From NCBI GenBank assembly GCA_001778375.1, contig MFGV01000036.1, positions 1 to 59,412 on the forward strand: a stretch of 59,412 nt of DNA. The letters run 5' to 3'. Origin of the DNA: Candidatus Firestonebacteria bacterium RIFOXYD2_FULL_39_29 (GTDB lineage: Bacteria; Oederibacteriota; D2-FULL-39-29). The position numbers and the translations under genes were made by a program. The notes below the pieces were generated by a model that ran no database searches, was not told the origin of the DNA, and saw only the letters and a program-made list of their open reading frames with translations. Positions 33,965-45,200 of the stretch are shown piece by piece (within the stretch, counting starts at the first letter, position 1; every line of letters starts with the position of its first letter).

Positions 33965-34771
33965 ATGAAAATAATAGACGTTCACACTCACTTCTTTCCT
34001 GACAATATCGGACCATCTACGGTAAAGATGCTTGCCGAGAAGGCAAAGATCAGCGCTTCCGGAGACGGGACTGCAGCTTCAATGCTTGAGTATATGAAAC
34101 TTGACGGAGTTACAGTTTCGGTAAATGACCCGGTTGCGACCAAAAAAGAGCAGGTGAAAGGTATTAATAAAAGAATGATAGAGTTTAACAAAACTTCAAA
34201 GAACATTATCGGCTTTGGAGCTATGCACCCGCTTTACATGGAGATAGGCAATCCGGTGGAAGAGATCGAGTTCCTTGCCGAAAACGGTATAAAGGGTATC
34301 AAACTTCACCCCGAATATCAGACGTTCTATCCTGATGACCCTTCTATGAAAAGTATTTACGAGGCTTGCGCGAAGAACAATATAATTACACTTTTTCACG
34401 CCGGAGTTGATTTTGCTTACCCCGATCTGGTGCATGCTACGCCAAAACGTCTGTTGGAAGTTTCCAAGGTAACCGGACTTAAAATGATACTCGCACACAC
34501 GGGTTCCTATCAGATGTGGGATGAAGTACTCGAGGTCCTGGCCGGCAGGGATATTTATTTTGATACTTCGTATTCCGCTGAGATAGACAAGGATACGATG
34601 AATAAAATAATAAGAAAACACGGTGCAGAAAGAATGATTTTTGGTTCCGACTTCCCCTGGATGAGAGCAAGAAAAGTGATAGACATGATAGAAAGTTTAG
34701 GGCTGGATACAGATACGAAAGAAAAGTTGTATTATCGGAATGCGGAGAAACTGCTGAATATAGAGATTTAG
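33965..34771 (+). CDS. Amidohydrolase-family TIM-barrel hydrolase
   Basis: A 268-residue protein with the metal-binding start IIDVHTHFFP (HxH), GIKLHPEYQTF in the middle, LFHAGVDF, MILAHTGSYQMWDEV, and FGSDFPWM near the end (final Asp). This is the amidohydrolase-2 / TatD-like arrangement with HxH, Lys/Glu, His, His and Asp ligands. Substrate is not predictable; related proteins hydrolyse or decarboxylate small ring compounds. It is divergent from the NagB/PIG-L gene and ends before repeat DNA. Confidence 0.8.
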   Translation: MKIIDVHTHFFPDNIGPSTVKMLAEKAKISASGDGTAASMLEYMKLDGVTVSVNDPVATKKEQVKGINKRMIEFNKTSKNIIGFGAMHPLYMEIGNPVEEIEFLAENGIKGIKLHPEYQTFYPDDPSMKSIYEACAKNNIITLFHAGVDFAYPDLVHATPKRLLEVSKVTGLKMILAHTGSYQMWDEVLEVLAGRDIYFDTSYSAEIDKDTMNKIIRKHGAERMIFGSDFPWMRARKVIDMIESLGLDTDTKEKLYYRNAEKLLNIEI

Positions 34772-34787
34772 TCTATAACGTCTATAA

Positions 34788-34848
34788 GCAAAACTTTTCT
34801 CGATAGGAAATATATTTAGTTGTCAACATTTGTTGACATGCGAGATAA
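34788..34848. repeat. 61-bp palindromic element, copy 2
   Basis: GCAAAACTTTTCTCGATAGG begins the copy, followed by an 8-bp palindrome TGTCAACA-TT-TGTTGACA (34821-34838) and GCGAGATAA. It aligns with the reverse complement of 24347-24408. Confidence 0.6.
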
Positions 34849-34887
34849 CGGTCGAAAAGTCCGTAAAAGTAAAATCGTTGAAGAATT

Positions 34888-34930
34888 TACTTTTATAGAC
34901 CTTTAAGGACATTTCTAGACTTTAATGGAC
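34888..34930. repeat. Degenerate ACTTTATAGAC array upstream of the acetyltransferase
   Basis: ACTTTTATAGAC, CTTTAAGGAC, ATTTCTAGAC and TTTAATGGAC follow in steps of about ten bases, 30 bp before the start codon. Confidence 0.45.
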
Positions 34931-34960
34931 GGCGGACTGTAAAATAAAGGATGGAGCAAA

Positions 34961-35515
34961 ATGAAAGCCCCGGAAAAAATAAATGGTAAACGTCTAATTC
35001 TTCGTCGTTTCAATCACGTCGATGCTCCTGCTGTTTATGAATATGCCAGACTTGAGTCGGTGAGCCGTTGGACAATTTATATGCCTCATCCTTATCCTAA
35101 GATGGGGGCGTTAAAGTTTATAATGGATGCCAATATTAAATTCAATAAAGGCCGGCAGTATAACTATGCTGTTGTACTAAAAGGCGGAAAAGATGAGCCG
35201 ATAGGCGGATGTTCTATCCATGATATTGATACCGCAAATAAAAACGCCTATTTTGGTTATGTGCTCGGAAAGAGACACTGGGGCAAGGGTTATGCGACGG
35301 AAGCTGCGGGTATGATGCTGGAACTCGGGTTTAAAACCCTTAAATTTCATAAAATGTCCGCAAATGTCTTCCCTGAAAACCCTGCGTCGGAACGTATACT
35401 TAAAAAATATGGTATGATACTTGAAGGAATACAAAGAGAAAAGTATTTCAAGAAAGGGAAGTGGAGAGATTTGCTGAATTATGGAATACTGGAGAAGGAA
35501 TACAGGAAAAGATAA
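34961..35515 (+). CDS. GNAT family N-acetyltransferase (RimJ/RimL type)
   Basis: A 184-residue acetyltransferase. INGKRLILRRFNHVDAPAVYEYA is the RimJ/L-like start, YFGYVLGKRHWGKGYATEA is the acetyl-CoA binding motif A (R/Q-x-x-G-x-G/A), and NPASERILKKYGMILEG is motif B. It acetylates an amine on a protein N-terminus, amino acid or small molecule; the substrate cannot be named. Length is typical. Confidence 0.88.
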   Translation: MKAPEKINGKRLILRRFNHVDAPAVYEYARLESVSRWTIYMPHPYPKMGALKFIMDANIKFNKGRQYNYAVVLKGGKDEPIGGCSIHDIDTANKNAYFGYVLGKRHWGKGYATEAAGMMLELGFKTLKFHKMSANVFPENPASERILKKYGMILEGIQREKYFKKGKWRDLLNYGILEKEYRKR

Positions 35516-35659
35516 GTACGAAGTACTAATGACTAGTGACTATTTTGTTCAAGTATTCAAGATCAAAACAAGCTGTGCTTATTTAATGTTTGCGGAGAAA
35601 AACTTCCGCTTTCCTTAAATAGTCCTTAGTCATTTGATTTGTTTTCTTGGAGGTATATA

Positions 35660-36187
35660 ATGGGTCGGAAACTTGTGTTTATATTATGTCTTTGTTTTAT
35701 GATGTCTGCTCAGTTCGGGACTGCTGAAAAAGAAAATAAATCAAAGTCCATTGAAGAAAAGTTTTTTGATTATGTAACGGGAAAGGGGAAGTCGTATAAG
35801 GAGTTGAAAGAGTATCAGGAGGATTATGAGTATCATTTGAGATCGGGGCATATGCTTTCTATGGCCTGGTTTTATAAAGGAGAGATCCGGATCGCGATGA
35901 TATTCATGCTTGATAACTTCGGGAATTATGTTCTGGTAAAAAATCTTTTTGATTGGGAGAAGAAGACGGTAAGAAAAGGAAAACTTACTCCGGAGAAATT
36001 TCAGCAGATAAAAGATGAGATAAACAAAATCAAGGCAGAGAAAGCAGCACCTAAAATGGGTAAAGAATTTTATCTTTCATTTAGAAAGGGGTTGCGCTGG
36101 AATAGTAACACCTGCGATATAGCAAAGCTTCCGAAGTATGTTGAAAACATGATAACCTCTGCAGGCATAGCTCCGGATTTTAAATGA
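35660..36187 (+). CDS. Secreted hypothetical protein
   Basis: A 175-residue protein starting at 35660 (TTGGAGG upstream; an in-frame ATG at 35639 is less likely). It has a signal peptide (KLVFILCLCFMMSAQFGTAE) and a charged soluble domain, with an EIRIAMIFMLDNFGNYVLV strand pair. I recognise no family. It is coupled by an ATGA overlap to a secreted MBL-fold hydrolase, which suggests a joint periplasmic role. Confidence 0.55.
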   Translation: MGRKLVFILCLCFMMSAQFGTAEKENKSKSIEEKFFDYVTGKGKSYKELKEYQEDYEYHLRSGHMLSMAWFYKGEIRIAMIFMLDNFGNYVLVKNLFDWEKKTVRKGKLTPEKFQQIKDEINKIKAEKAAPKMGKEFYLSFRKGLRWNSNTCDIAKLPKYVENMITSAGIAPDFK

Positions 36188-36903
36188 GCAGGATACTTTC
36201 TTTTACTCTGATGGCGGTCTTAGTTATTTTATTTGCAGATTTAAATGCGGCAGAAGAAGGGGCGAATATGAAGATGGCTGAGAATATTATCTGGCTGGGG
36301 CATGACGGGTTTTTAATTAAAGGGGAGAATGCGTCTGTTTGCATAGATCCGTATAAGGTAAAGGTTAAAGACAGTTATCCTCCTGCAGACATTATAATTA
36401 TTTCACACGAGCACGGGGATCATATGTCTCCTGACGATATTGCGAAGTTTGTCGGCGAAAAAACTGTAATTATTGCGGCTAAGGATGCTGCAGAAAAGCT
36501 TAAAGGAGCAAAGGCACTTCTTCCCGGAGAAAAGATTAAGATTGGAGATATAGACATAGAAGCGGTTCCTGCGTACAACATAAATAAGAAATTTCACACA
36601 AAAGAGTCAAATAAAAACGGTTATATCGTTACAATCAACGGTGTGAGGATATATCATGCCGGAGATACTGATTTTATTCCGGAGATGAAAGATATTAAAT
36701 GTGATATTGCCCTGCTTCCGGTCTCCGGAAAATATGTGATGACTGCTGAAGAAGCAGTTGAAGCCGCAAAGACAATTAAGCCAAAAATAGCTATCCCGAT
36801 GCATTATGGTTCAGGCGTTGTGGGGACAATAGAGGACGCTAAAAAGTTTAAAGAATGGCTGAAAGGTACAGGAATAGAGGTTGTTATTAAAGAAAAGTAC
36901 TAA
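36184..36903 (+). CDS. MBL-fold metal-dependent hydrolase with signal peptide
   Basis: A 239-residue protein. The N-terminus SRILSFTLMAVLVILFADLNAAE looks like a signal sequence. The metallo-beta-lactamase motif is SHEHGDHMS (H75, H77, D79, H80), with HAGDTDF and a final MHYGSG histidine. It resembles UPF0173/UlaG-like hydrolases, many of which are cytoplasmic, so the signal-like start is a point of note. Substrate unknown. Overlaps the previous gene (ATGA). Confidence 0.8.
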   Translation: MSRILSFTLMAVLVILFADLNAAEEGANMKMAENIIWLGHDGFLIKGENASVCIDPYKVKVKDSYPPADIIIISHEHGDHMSPDDIAKFVGEKTVIIAAKDAAEKLKGAKALLPGEKIKIGDIDIEAVPAYNINKKFHTKESNKNGYIVTINGVRIYHAGDTDFIPEMKDIKCDIALLPVSGKYVMTAEEAVEAAKTIKPKIAIPMHYGSGVVGTIEDAKKFKEWLKGTGIEVVIKEKY

Positions 36904-37493
36904 GATCAAAACACTAAGCACTAAACTTAAGAAAGTCCATTAATATAAATACTAAGATGTTGTTTTGAATTTAGAATTTGTTTTTGCTATCCCTCGATCC
37001 TTTCTTCCATGAAGAAACTGGCATCACCTGCAGAAGTATTTTTAATTGCATGATTTACATCCACGGAATCTGATGACTTCGCCTTCTTTTAGCTGGGATT
37101 TACATGAGCCGGATCTCCGCATTCAAGGGTAAGCCAAATAAAGTCGATTCCATCAGTTATAATCTGTTTGATTTTCGCAATTATTTAGAATCCTAAAGAT
37201 AGTTGGTGCATTTGCTTTGGCAATGCTATAATAAATAGTACTAAAATATTTTCAAAAAGATATGGCTTAATTCATTTGTTTCGGAGCCTCTGGGAAAAAT
37301 ATTGCTTGTTTTTTTGAAAAAAAGTAGTAAAATACAATTAAATAGAGTTAAACACTGGTAAAGAGAAGCCGTAAAGGGGGCTAAAGAATATTAAAAATGA
37401 AACTTCCGCCCTTCTCTTTAAGACTAGACCGGAGTATTAAATAATTTGTTTTTGTATGTAATTTATTAAAGGTATTCAAAAAAAGGAGGAATC
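36904..37493. other. 590-bp gene-poor region
   Basis: It begins with an ACTAAGCACTAA repeat word, contains a minus-strand gene remnant (37042-37184) and a GTAGTAAAATACAA word near 37324, and ends with the AAAGGAGGAATC ribosome site of the DUF2934 gene. Nothing else is recognised. Confidence 0.4.
37042..37184 (-). pseudogene. Frameshifted fragment of a small CxxC protein
   Basis: On the minus strand one frame reads KQIITDGIDFIWLTLECGDPAHV, and a second frame continues SQLKEGEVIRFRGCKSCN to a stop. Joined by a one-base change they give a plausible small cysteine/histidine-rich protein end. There is no start codon in the open part, so it is probably a decayed remnant. Its original function is unknown. 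Confidence 0.4.
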
Positions 37494-37679
37494 ATGGCGG
37501 TAAAAAAAGTAAATGTTTCACCTGCTGCAAATAACAGTGTCAGCAAAGAGAAGTTGTTGAAGGAAATAGAAAAAAAGGCGTACGAGCTATTTGTCAAAAG
37601 AAATGGTAAACATGGAAACGATTTGCAGGATTGGCTGGAGGCGGAGAAAATAATAAAAAAACAGTATAAAATTAATTAA
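37494..37679 (+). CDS. DUF2934 family small protein
   Basis: A 61-residue protein. The core EIEKKAYELFVKRNGKHGNDLQDWLEAE matches the DUF2934 pattern (IxxRAYELWExRGRPxGxDxxDWLxAE). A strong AAAGGAGGAATC ribosome site precedes the ATG. The family has no assigned function. The gene stands alone. Confidence 0.8.
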   Translation: MAVKKVNVSPAANNSVSKEKLLKEIEKKAYELFVKRNGKHGNDLQDWLEAEKIIKKQYKIN

Positions 37680-37774
37680 AATAGTTAAAAAAAACTATTT
37701 TTTACTGCATAGAAAAGTATAGAAATAAAGATGGGGAGATTTTCAGATTTTAGTTCATTGTACCCATATCTTGT

Positions 37775-37856
37775 ATCAGTGTCCACCTGTGGTGATATCT
37801 CGTCCGCTATAATGCTGTTTGAGAGCTCGCCAATAGGCGGGACAAAGGCGGAGAAT
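37775..37856. repeat. Dispersed repeat A (AGTGTCCACCTG type), diverged copy
   Basis: ATCAGTGTCCACCTGTGGTG followed by ATATCTCG and, after a spacer, AAAGGCGGAGAATC. Better copies lie at 53806 and 55196. Confidence 0.5.
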
Positions 37857-37887
37857 CATATAGTATTGTAACAATCAACCATTCATG

Positions 37888-37940
37888 TTTCAGGTTCATA
37901 GCCCTGTACCCGAATGAAAAGAGTGGTACAGGGTCAGTGA
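37888..37940. repeat. Dispersed repeat B, partial copy with 9-bp stem
   Basis: CAGGTTCATAGCCCTGTACC followed by GAATGAAAAGAGTGGTACAGGG. CCCTGTACC (37902-37910) and GGTACAGGG (37925-37933) form a perfect stem. It lies 3' of the CorA gene on the minus strand and matches the second half of the elements at 55001 and 56388. Confidence 0.5.
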
Positions 37941-37950
37941 AATAGCTTTT

Positions 37951-38889
37951 TTAAAAGTCCTTCCAGAATTTTTCTGTCTTTTTTATAATTAAGAAAGTCA
38001 CAACGCCTATAATTATCATTCCCAGGACAAAAAGCGAGTAGCTGAGTGTTGTGTTTTTTGCTCCAAAAATATTCATAAATTCGGACATACCGCCTACGCC
38101 TGCAAAGAAGCTTGGGACAGCCACTGCAATCACCAGTGCGTTTAAATTCTTCATCATGAAATTAAGATTGTTGCTGATGAGTGAAGCTCTTGCGTCCATT
38201 AAGCCTGATATAACCTGAGAGTATATTTCCGCCATTTTATAACACTGCACGTTTTCTATCGCCAGATCGTCTAAGAGTTCAAGATGGGCGGGTGAAAAAT
38301 TAAATTTGGCGGCATTTATTTTTACTTTGTCAATGACATGACTGTTTGAACTTATAGCGTTCAGATAAAAAACCAGACTTTTTTCCAGTTTAAACATATT
38401 AAGGAGCTGCTGGTTTGTTACGGAGGTGTTTATTTCGCTTTCCAGTTCGTCATTTACCATATTAATTACTTTTAGATGGGCTTCAAAGTGCCCGATAGAC
38501 TGATTAATAAGTTTTAAGATAGCATCCTGGATATTTCCGATATTTTTAAAATACTCGCTCTCGAAAATTGGAAAGTCGTCTGCAAGACACAAAATAAGAT
38601 GGTCGCTGAAAATAAAAAGTCCGAATGACTTGACTTTGAAAAGAAAATCATCTTCAGAACAATAGCTTTTCGGAGTTTTTAGGATTAAAGTTATATGGTC
38701 CGCTACAAATTCAATACGTCCGAGTTCATGAGGGTCCAGAGCGGATAAAATAGTATGTTCGTTAATCTTTTTTTCTGTTATTAGGTATTTCTTTTCCTGT
38801 TCGTCGGGATCCACATATATAGAGATCAAAGCGGGCTGGTTAACTGCTTCTATAAGTTTGCCGTCAGCGACAGCATATTTTTTTATCAT
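37951..38889 (-). CDS. CorA-family divalent cation transporter-like protein
   Basis: A 312-residue protein starting at 38889 (AAGGAG upstream; an in-frame upstream ATG adds 31 residues). A long cytoplasmic alpha/beta domain with LILCLADDFPIFE and helices (LEKSLVFYLNAISSN) is followed by two C-terminal membrane helices. TM1 ends in VPSFFAGVGGMSEFMNIF. Family members carry the GMN selectivity motif at that place; here it reads GMS. The overall architecture still fits CorA. Ion specificity and activity are uncertain because of this change. Confidence 0.75.
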   Translation of the reverse strand: MIKKYAVADGKLIEAVNQPALISIYVDPDEQEKKYLITEKKINEHTILSALDPHELGRIEFVADHITLILKTPKSYCSEDDFLFKVKSFGLFIFSDHLILCLADDFPIFESEYFKNIGNIQDAILKLINQSIGHFEAHLKVINMVNDELESEINTSVTNQQLLNMFKLEKSLVFYLNAISSNSHVIDKVKINAAKFNFSPAHLELLDDLAIENVQCYKMAEIYSQVISGLMDARASLISNNLNFMMKNLNALVIAVAVPSFFAGVGGMSEFMNIFGAKNTTLSYSLFVLGMIIIGVVTFLIIKKTEKFWKDF

Positions 38890-38982
38890 AAGTACTCCTT
38901 CAAAAAACATTAGACACACGGCATACTTGCTAAACCATTGGTATATTTTACTATAAAAAAGCAGCTTAATACAAGAATACAT

Positions 38983-39243
38983 TATTATATAATGAAAACA
39001 TCCCTTCTTTGAGCCAAAGGTAAGATAAGGATTCTCTCTCTCCTTGAGAGTATTAAGTTAAAAGAGATATCCGACTGTAATCTATATAACATTGACATAT
39101 TTGGTATTTTAGGGTAAAATAATTAAAATTGCTTATTTTTCAATGTAAACTGTTAAACAGTAAGAGGTTAACAGTATTATGTTACCGGGCTTAAGTGCCT
39201 TAATTTTATTAAAATGATAGGGAAATGCTAAAGGAAAGGAGCA
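38983..39243. other. Divergent intergenic region
   Basis: It contains the promoter of the giant gene (39092-39120), an AACAGTAAGAGGTTAACAGT direct repeat of AACAGT words near 39155-39175, and an AAAGGAAAGGAG ribosome site. No gene seen. Confidence 0.4.
39092..39120 (+). promoter_or_regulatory. Predicted sigma70-type promoter of the surface cassette
   Basis: TTGACA (39092-39097), 17-base spacer, TAAAAT (39115-39120). It would transcribe the 2072-residue protein gene and the genes overlapping it downstream. Confidence 0.65.
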
Positions 39244-42200
39244 ATGCATCAGTGTAATAAAACCTGTTATTTTGCATTTGCACTATTTCCTATTGCTTTA
39301 TTTCATGCCTTGAAGAAAATCAAACTCACAAAAATATTATTATTAATATTTATATTATTTGCTTCTACCTTTCAGGCTGCTGATTACGTTTGGGATGGCG
39401 GCGGCGGTAATTCGGATTGGTCTACTGGCACTAATTGGGCTCCGGATGCCGGGGCAGGTGGTCCCGGAAGCGGTGATAACGCGTTAATCGACACGGGTGC
39501 GACGAATGTTACAATAACAGGCGCGGCTTCAGTACTTTCTCTTGTAATTACTAACGGGGCAACACTTAAACTGGACACCACTTTGAATGCTTCCTCCGGT
39601 ATTGCGATTGGAAATACCTCGGTATTAATTTGCGGGGCAGCAACTGTATCAACGGGAAATCTTACCAATACCGGATCTTTAACTTCCTCAAGTGCCGTAA
39701 TAAATTGCAGTAATTTCATTAGTTCTAATACGTTTACCGCCTCAGGGGCTACGGTTATCAGTTCTTCAGGTAACGTAGATATAAGCGGAACCTTCACTCA
39801 TAATAGCTCTACGACACTATATATGAGCGGAACGAAAAGTTTGTCTTCCACTGTGCCCTTGTATAATCTGACGATTGTTTCCGGTGTTATTGCTTTTAAC
39901 AACTCGATAACGCTGGTCGGAGCTCTAACTGTTGACAGCGGCGCAGTACTGGAAGTAGGCACTAATAATCTTTTCACTGCGGGAAATATTTCCAGCAATG
40001 GGGGAACGCTTACCAATGTGTCCGGGAATCTCTCCTGTGCGGACTTTTCCTCTACAGGTGCGTTTAGTTCTTCCGGCACAACAGCCATAAGTACGACGGG
40101 TGATGTAGCAATAAGCGGAACTTTCACCCATAGTAATTTTGCCTCGTTTTACATGAGCGGAACGAAAAATTTAAGTTCGACCGTGCCTTTGTATAACCTT
40201 AATGTAATCTCTGGTGCGGTAACCCTGACAACTTCCCTGTCTCTGTCCGGGAACCTTTCAGTTACTGTTGCTCAAACGCTGAACCTTGCTGCCAACGATC
40301 TCTCGATTGCGGGAAATATTAATAATTCCGGCGTTCTAAATACTTCTACCGGTAAAATACGCTGCGTGGATTTTACTTCCTCGGGTGCCTTTGCCGCTAC
40401 GGGTACGACAACAATCAGTACTTTTGGCGATGTAATGATCAGCGGAACCTTTATGCACAACAGTTCGACTACACTTGCCATGACCGGAACAAAACTTTTG
40501 AGTGTTGTTCCTGCTCTTTACGACCTGCAAATCGTTTCCGGAGCTATAACTCTTCTCGGGGATATTTCTCTTGCGAATAATCTTACGGTGAACAGCGGGG
40601 CGACTTATAATTTAAATATTTATAAGCTTCTTGTTTCCGGGAATATTACTAACAGCGGTATACTAAATACGTCTACGGGTGATATTTCCTGCGGGGATTT
40701 TATTTCTTCGGGAACCTTTATAGCGGCAGGAACGGCAGTAATAAGTACTTCCGGAGATGTTGCTGTTACCGGGGTATTTACTCATAACAGCACGACTACT
40801 CTGGCCCTGACCGGGACCAAGACACTGACAACTTCGGTGCCGCTTGGAAATGTAAGCATAAACTCAGGTGCTATCAGTCTTTTGTCAAATGTGAATATTG
40901 CAAATAATTTCGGGCTATACAATGCTGCCGTCTTCCATGCTACGGCAAAAACGATAACCATCCAGGGGAATGTCAGTATTCCAAGCGGGGCTTTTGATTT
41001 TAGAGGCAGCGCTCTAAATATCCTTGGTAGCTGGGATTCCGGTACAAGTCCTTTGACTGCATCTCAAAGCGTGTTGTCTTTTACGGGCTCCACTAACCAG
41101 ACGGTTAATATGTCGGGCAATATACTTGAAGAGATTATTGTTAATAACATCGGTACACCGGGAAAAGTTGTCTTTTCTTCAGCGGCAGGGATCCGTGTAA
41201 GCGGGAATCTGACCGTAAGCGACGGCGTAATGGATCTTTCCGTGAATGACCCGTTTATTTATTTTTCCGGAGTGTTTAATGTGGGAGCGCAAGGGAATAT
41301 ATTAAAAGGCGCTTCAGGCGCAGGCGGAAAAATTATTTACGAAGGCGCTTCGACCAAAGAAATTATTTCAAACAGTCAGGATCTGGGCGATGTTACCGTA
41401 AGTTCCGGGACGGTTTCTATCACTAAAAATTTAAAGACGGATAATCTTACCGTAAGTTCCGGGGCAGTTTTGCAAATCAACGCAGGTTCAAATTCCGTAA
41501 TTTTTACCATAAATAACGGCAAGACGCTTTTAAACAGCGGAACTATTCAGGTGCTGAGTGATGTAAACGAGTTGAGATTTGAGTCGGATGGTTTGGCAAA
41601 CATTGACGGTGCAGGAGGCTTCATCTCCGGTTCAGGTAAAATATTTTATTTGAAAAATATCAGTATGGTTCCGGCACTTACCCTGAATACAAATGATACT
41701 GTGATTCTGGGTGGAAGCTGTACTTTTAACGGATTGATGCTTAATAACCAGGCGGTCTTTACGCAGGGGACGAATTTCACACTGACTCTTAAAGGGGATT
41801 TTCTTGTGGATTCAGGAGCCACATTCAATAAGGATGCGGGGACAGGAAAGATATATTTTAATAACGTCGGAAATCAGACAGTCCGGATAGGAAATAAAGA
41901 TCTTGGCAATATTGAAATAGGTTCAAGTTCAACCGTCAAATTTGAAGAACAAGCTACGGTTAATAATGTTTCGATTCTTTCCGGAGGGCTTTTCCAGTTA
42001 AACGGTACTTCTTTGACCACGACTTTAAATGTGGAGAACGGAGGAGTTATTACAAATGACGGGTACTTTCAGGTCTTTAACTCTACAAAACCCGTAACCC
42101 TGCAATCGCCCGGGAGTTGTACTTTCAGCGGGACGGCGTTAAATTTATTGAACCAGTCGATTTACTTAAGCAATGTTGTTTTTACTACGGGTACAACTCT

Positions 42201-45200
42201 TTCAACCAATGAAAAGATCTACCTCGCGGGAAATTGCACGTTTACAAATCTTTCAACTTCGGCGGCGAGCGCGCATATTTACCAGGGTGCAAACAATAAT
42301 CTTACTTTGAACGGCAACCTTACCATTCTTACGGCAACTTTTAATCCGGATACCGGCAGCGGTCAGGTAATCTTTAACGGCGGCACCACCCAGGTAGTAA
42401 ATGCCAACAGTAATAATATCGGGAAAATAGTCGTTACCGGAACAACAAATCTAAGTATCTCCAATAACATCCAGTTAAACGGAATTACTATTGATAACGG
42501 GTCCTCTTTGGTTTGTGGTAAAGCGGATAATGCTGTAACAATAACCGCAGGCGGACTGATTACCGTAAACGGCTTGCTACAGTTTACCGGCCCGCAATTA
42601 GGTGATGAAATAGTATTGGCTTCAAGCTCTTTGGGTAATCCTTATTCGTTAAATAAAACCGTACTTGGAACTGTTACATTTTCCAGGGTGAAGATAGGGG
42701 ATTGCACAGCGACAGGAAATACGGTTGATGCTTCCAATAACTGTATAAATACCGGGGGGAATACTAATGTTACTTTCCTTTCTGTAACCTGGGTAGGCGG
42801 CGGGTTGAATAAAAATTACAGCAATTCCGCGAATTGGGACCTTAACTTTGTTCCTTTATTTGATGACAATGTGATATTTGACGGCGTAAATAATTGCATC
42901 ATAGATGTTCCTTCTGCCCTGGGCAGACTTACTATGGCCGCTACTTACACAGGAACTGTTACTGTCAATACCGCTACTGTTACGATTAACTCGGATATGA
43001 ACTTTCTGGGCGGAACAATTGTTGATAACGGGAATATAATCTATTGCAAAGGAAATTGGAATAAAAGCGGAGGGACTTATACTGCTACAGGCACCGTGAT
43101 AATGACTGCTTCTACGGGTACGGTATATATAACGTCAGGTGGAGCGCCTTTCAGTAACCTCACAGTAACCGGGAATGCTCTCTTTTATCCGCAGGATGCG
43201 CTTACGGTAAATGGTAACCTTACCGTCTCGGCCAATGCTACGCTAAGGCCGCAAAATACTTTGACGGTAAATAATAATGCGGCGATAACGACAAATGGTC
43301 TTCTTGATTTTAACGGAAAGGGAAATGCTTTAAAAGGGAATTTTCAGAATAATGGCGGCAGTTTTACGACGGGCAGTACGGGTTTAACATTTTCTGCGGC
43401 AACCGGGACAAAAAATATAAGTACTGGAGGAAATAACTGTACGATCAACTCCTTGGTCTTTGATGACGGTGGAGGTAACGCGGTTTTTGTATTGCAGGAT
43501 TCTATTAATGTTCAAAATGACCTGACAATAAACGGCGGGACGGTGCAAGCAGGAAGTAATAATATAACGATAAAGGGGAATTTTGCGAATAGCGATATTT
43601 TCAGTGCGGGTACCGGATCTGTAATTTTCAATAAAGGCGGTTCGCAGAGAATTACAGGCGGGACTTCGGTTTATAATAATCTGATAATATCAGGAGCGGG
43701 TACAGTTCTGGATACAATTACTAATCTTAATCTTGCAAACTTAAATATAGGAGGCAATGCATCATTTTCGTGCGTAACAAGCGGTGTAAACATTACTGTT
43801 GTTCCTTCTGGAGTTATCACTGTAAATGCTTCGGGGACGTTGGACATAAGAGGAGCAGTGTCGAATATCTCGCTGTCCGGTGTCGGCGGAGCCGATTTTT
43901 ATCTTAACAACTCGGGGAGTGTGATATTTTCAAAGGTAAGCATAAAGGACTGTGATGCCTCCGGCGGATCTGCGCTGGACGCAACAACAAGTTGTGCTAA
44001 TTTGGGGAATAATACTAATATTAATTTTAGTTCTCCAAAATGGAACGGAACAATTGATAATAATTATTTCAATCCGTTAAATTGGAATACGGGGTCCGTT
44101 CCATTAAGTACGGATTATATTTCTTTTGAAACCGGCTCTGCAAATTGCAGTATTAGTAGTGATGTCTCTGTAAATAATTTTTCAATGACGGGTGTATATT
44201 CAGGCATAATTTCACTTGCTGCGGGTAAAACTTTTACCGTTAACGGGACCGCCTCTTTAACTGCGGGTAACTTTAATTGCGGGAGCGGAATATTAAAAGT
44301 AAAAGGCGGTTTTTCCGCTTCTGCCGGTGTTTTTACGGCAGGAACAGGTACACTGGAGTTTGCAGCTTCCGGAAATCTTACAACTAACGGAAATGTTTTA
44401 AATAAGCTTCTTATCAGCGGTTCAGGAACAATCGTAAGCTTGAAAGATAATCTTACAAACAGCGGGATAACTGTAGGAAGCAGCACGGAGTTTAAATGTC
44501 TTGAAAATAATATTTCTATCACAACTACTGCAGGTGAAAGTATCCTTATTGCTGGGGTATTTACTCTGATTGCTGATGCAACAAGGGAGATAAAGCTCAG
44601 ATCCGGTACGACAGGTTCAACCTTCTACCTGACTGTTAGCGGAACTGCTTCTGTTACGGGAGTAGATTTTAAAGATTGTGACGCTAGAGGCGGTACAAAA
44701 ATTAACGCAGCGAATGATTGCGTTGACAGCGGCAATAACTTTAACGTTTCTTACTTTTACGGAACCGTAGTTCTTGCAAGCGCCGGCGCGGAAGTTGAAT
44801 ATCCGGCGGATGTCCTCACAAAAATATCCATACCTGCCCTGGCGCTGGAAAAAGACAGTAAGGTGAGTATTGATCCCGTAAATTTGCCGTCGAATCGGGG
44901 TATTGGTTTTGAAATGAAAGCCAGCGGTTTTGTTGACGGAAAAGCAATTTCCAGATTGAGTGCGCAGGCGACGATAACTATACATTACCCGGCTGTTTTT
45001 ACCGGTGTAACTGCCGGAACTTATATAGAGGATCAGGATGTCGCTATCTTTTATTATAACGGTGTGGAATGGGTGAAACTCGGAGGCGTGCTTAATACGG
45101 CGGCAAAAACAATAGCTATAAAAACCGAGCAACTGGGAATGTATAAAGCCAAAGCTTCGGTACGTGCAACGGCTTTTGCGCTGAATCAGGTGGTGCCAAA

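Noticed and set aside
39384-40127. Minus-strand open frames opposite the giant surface protein
   Set aside because: They mirror the repeat structure of the plus-strand gene (Val/Pro/Ala-rich shadow) and have no ribosome sites.
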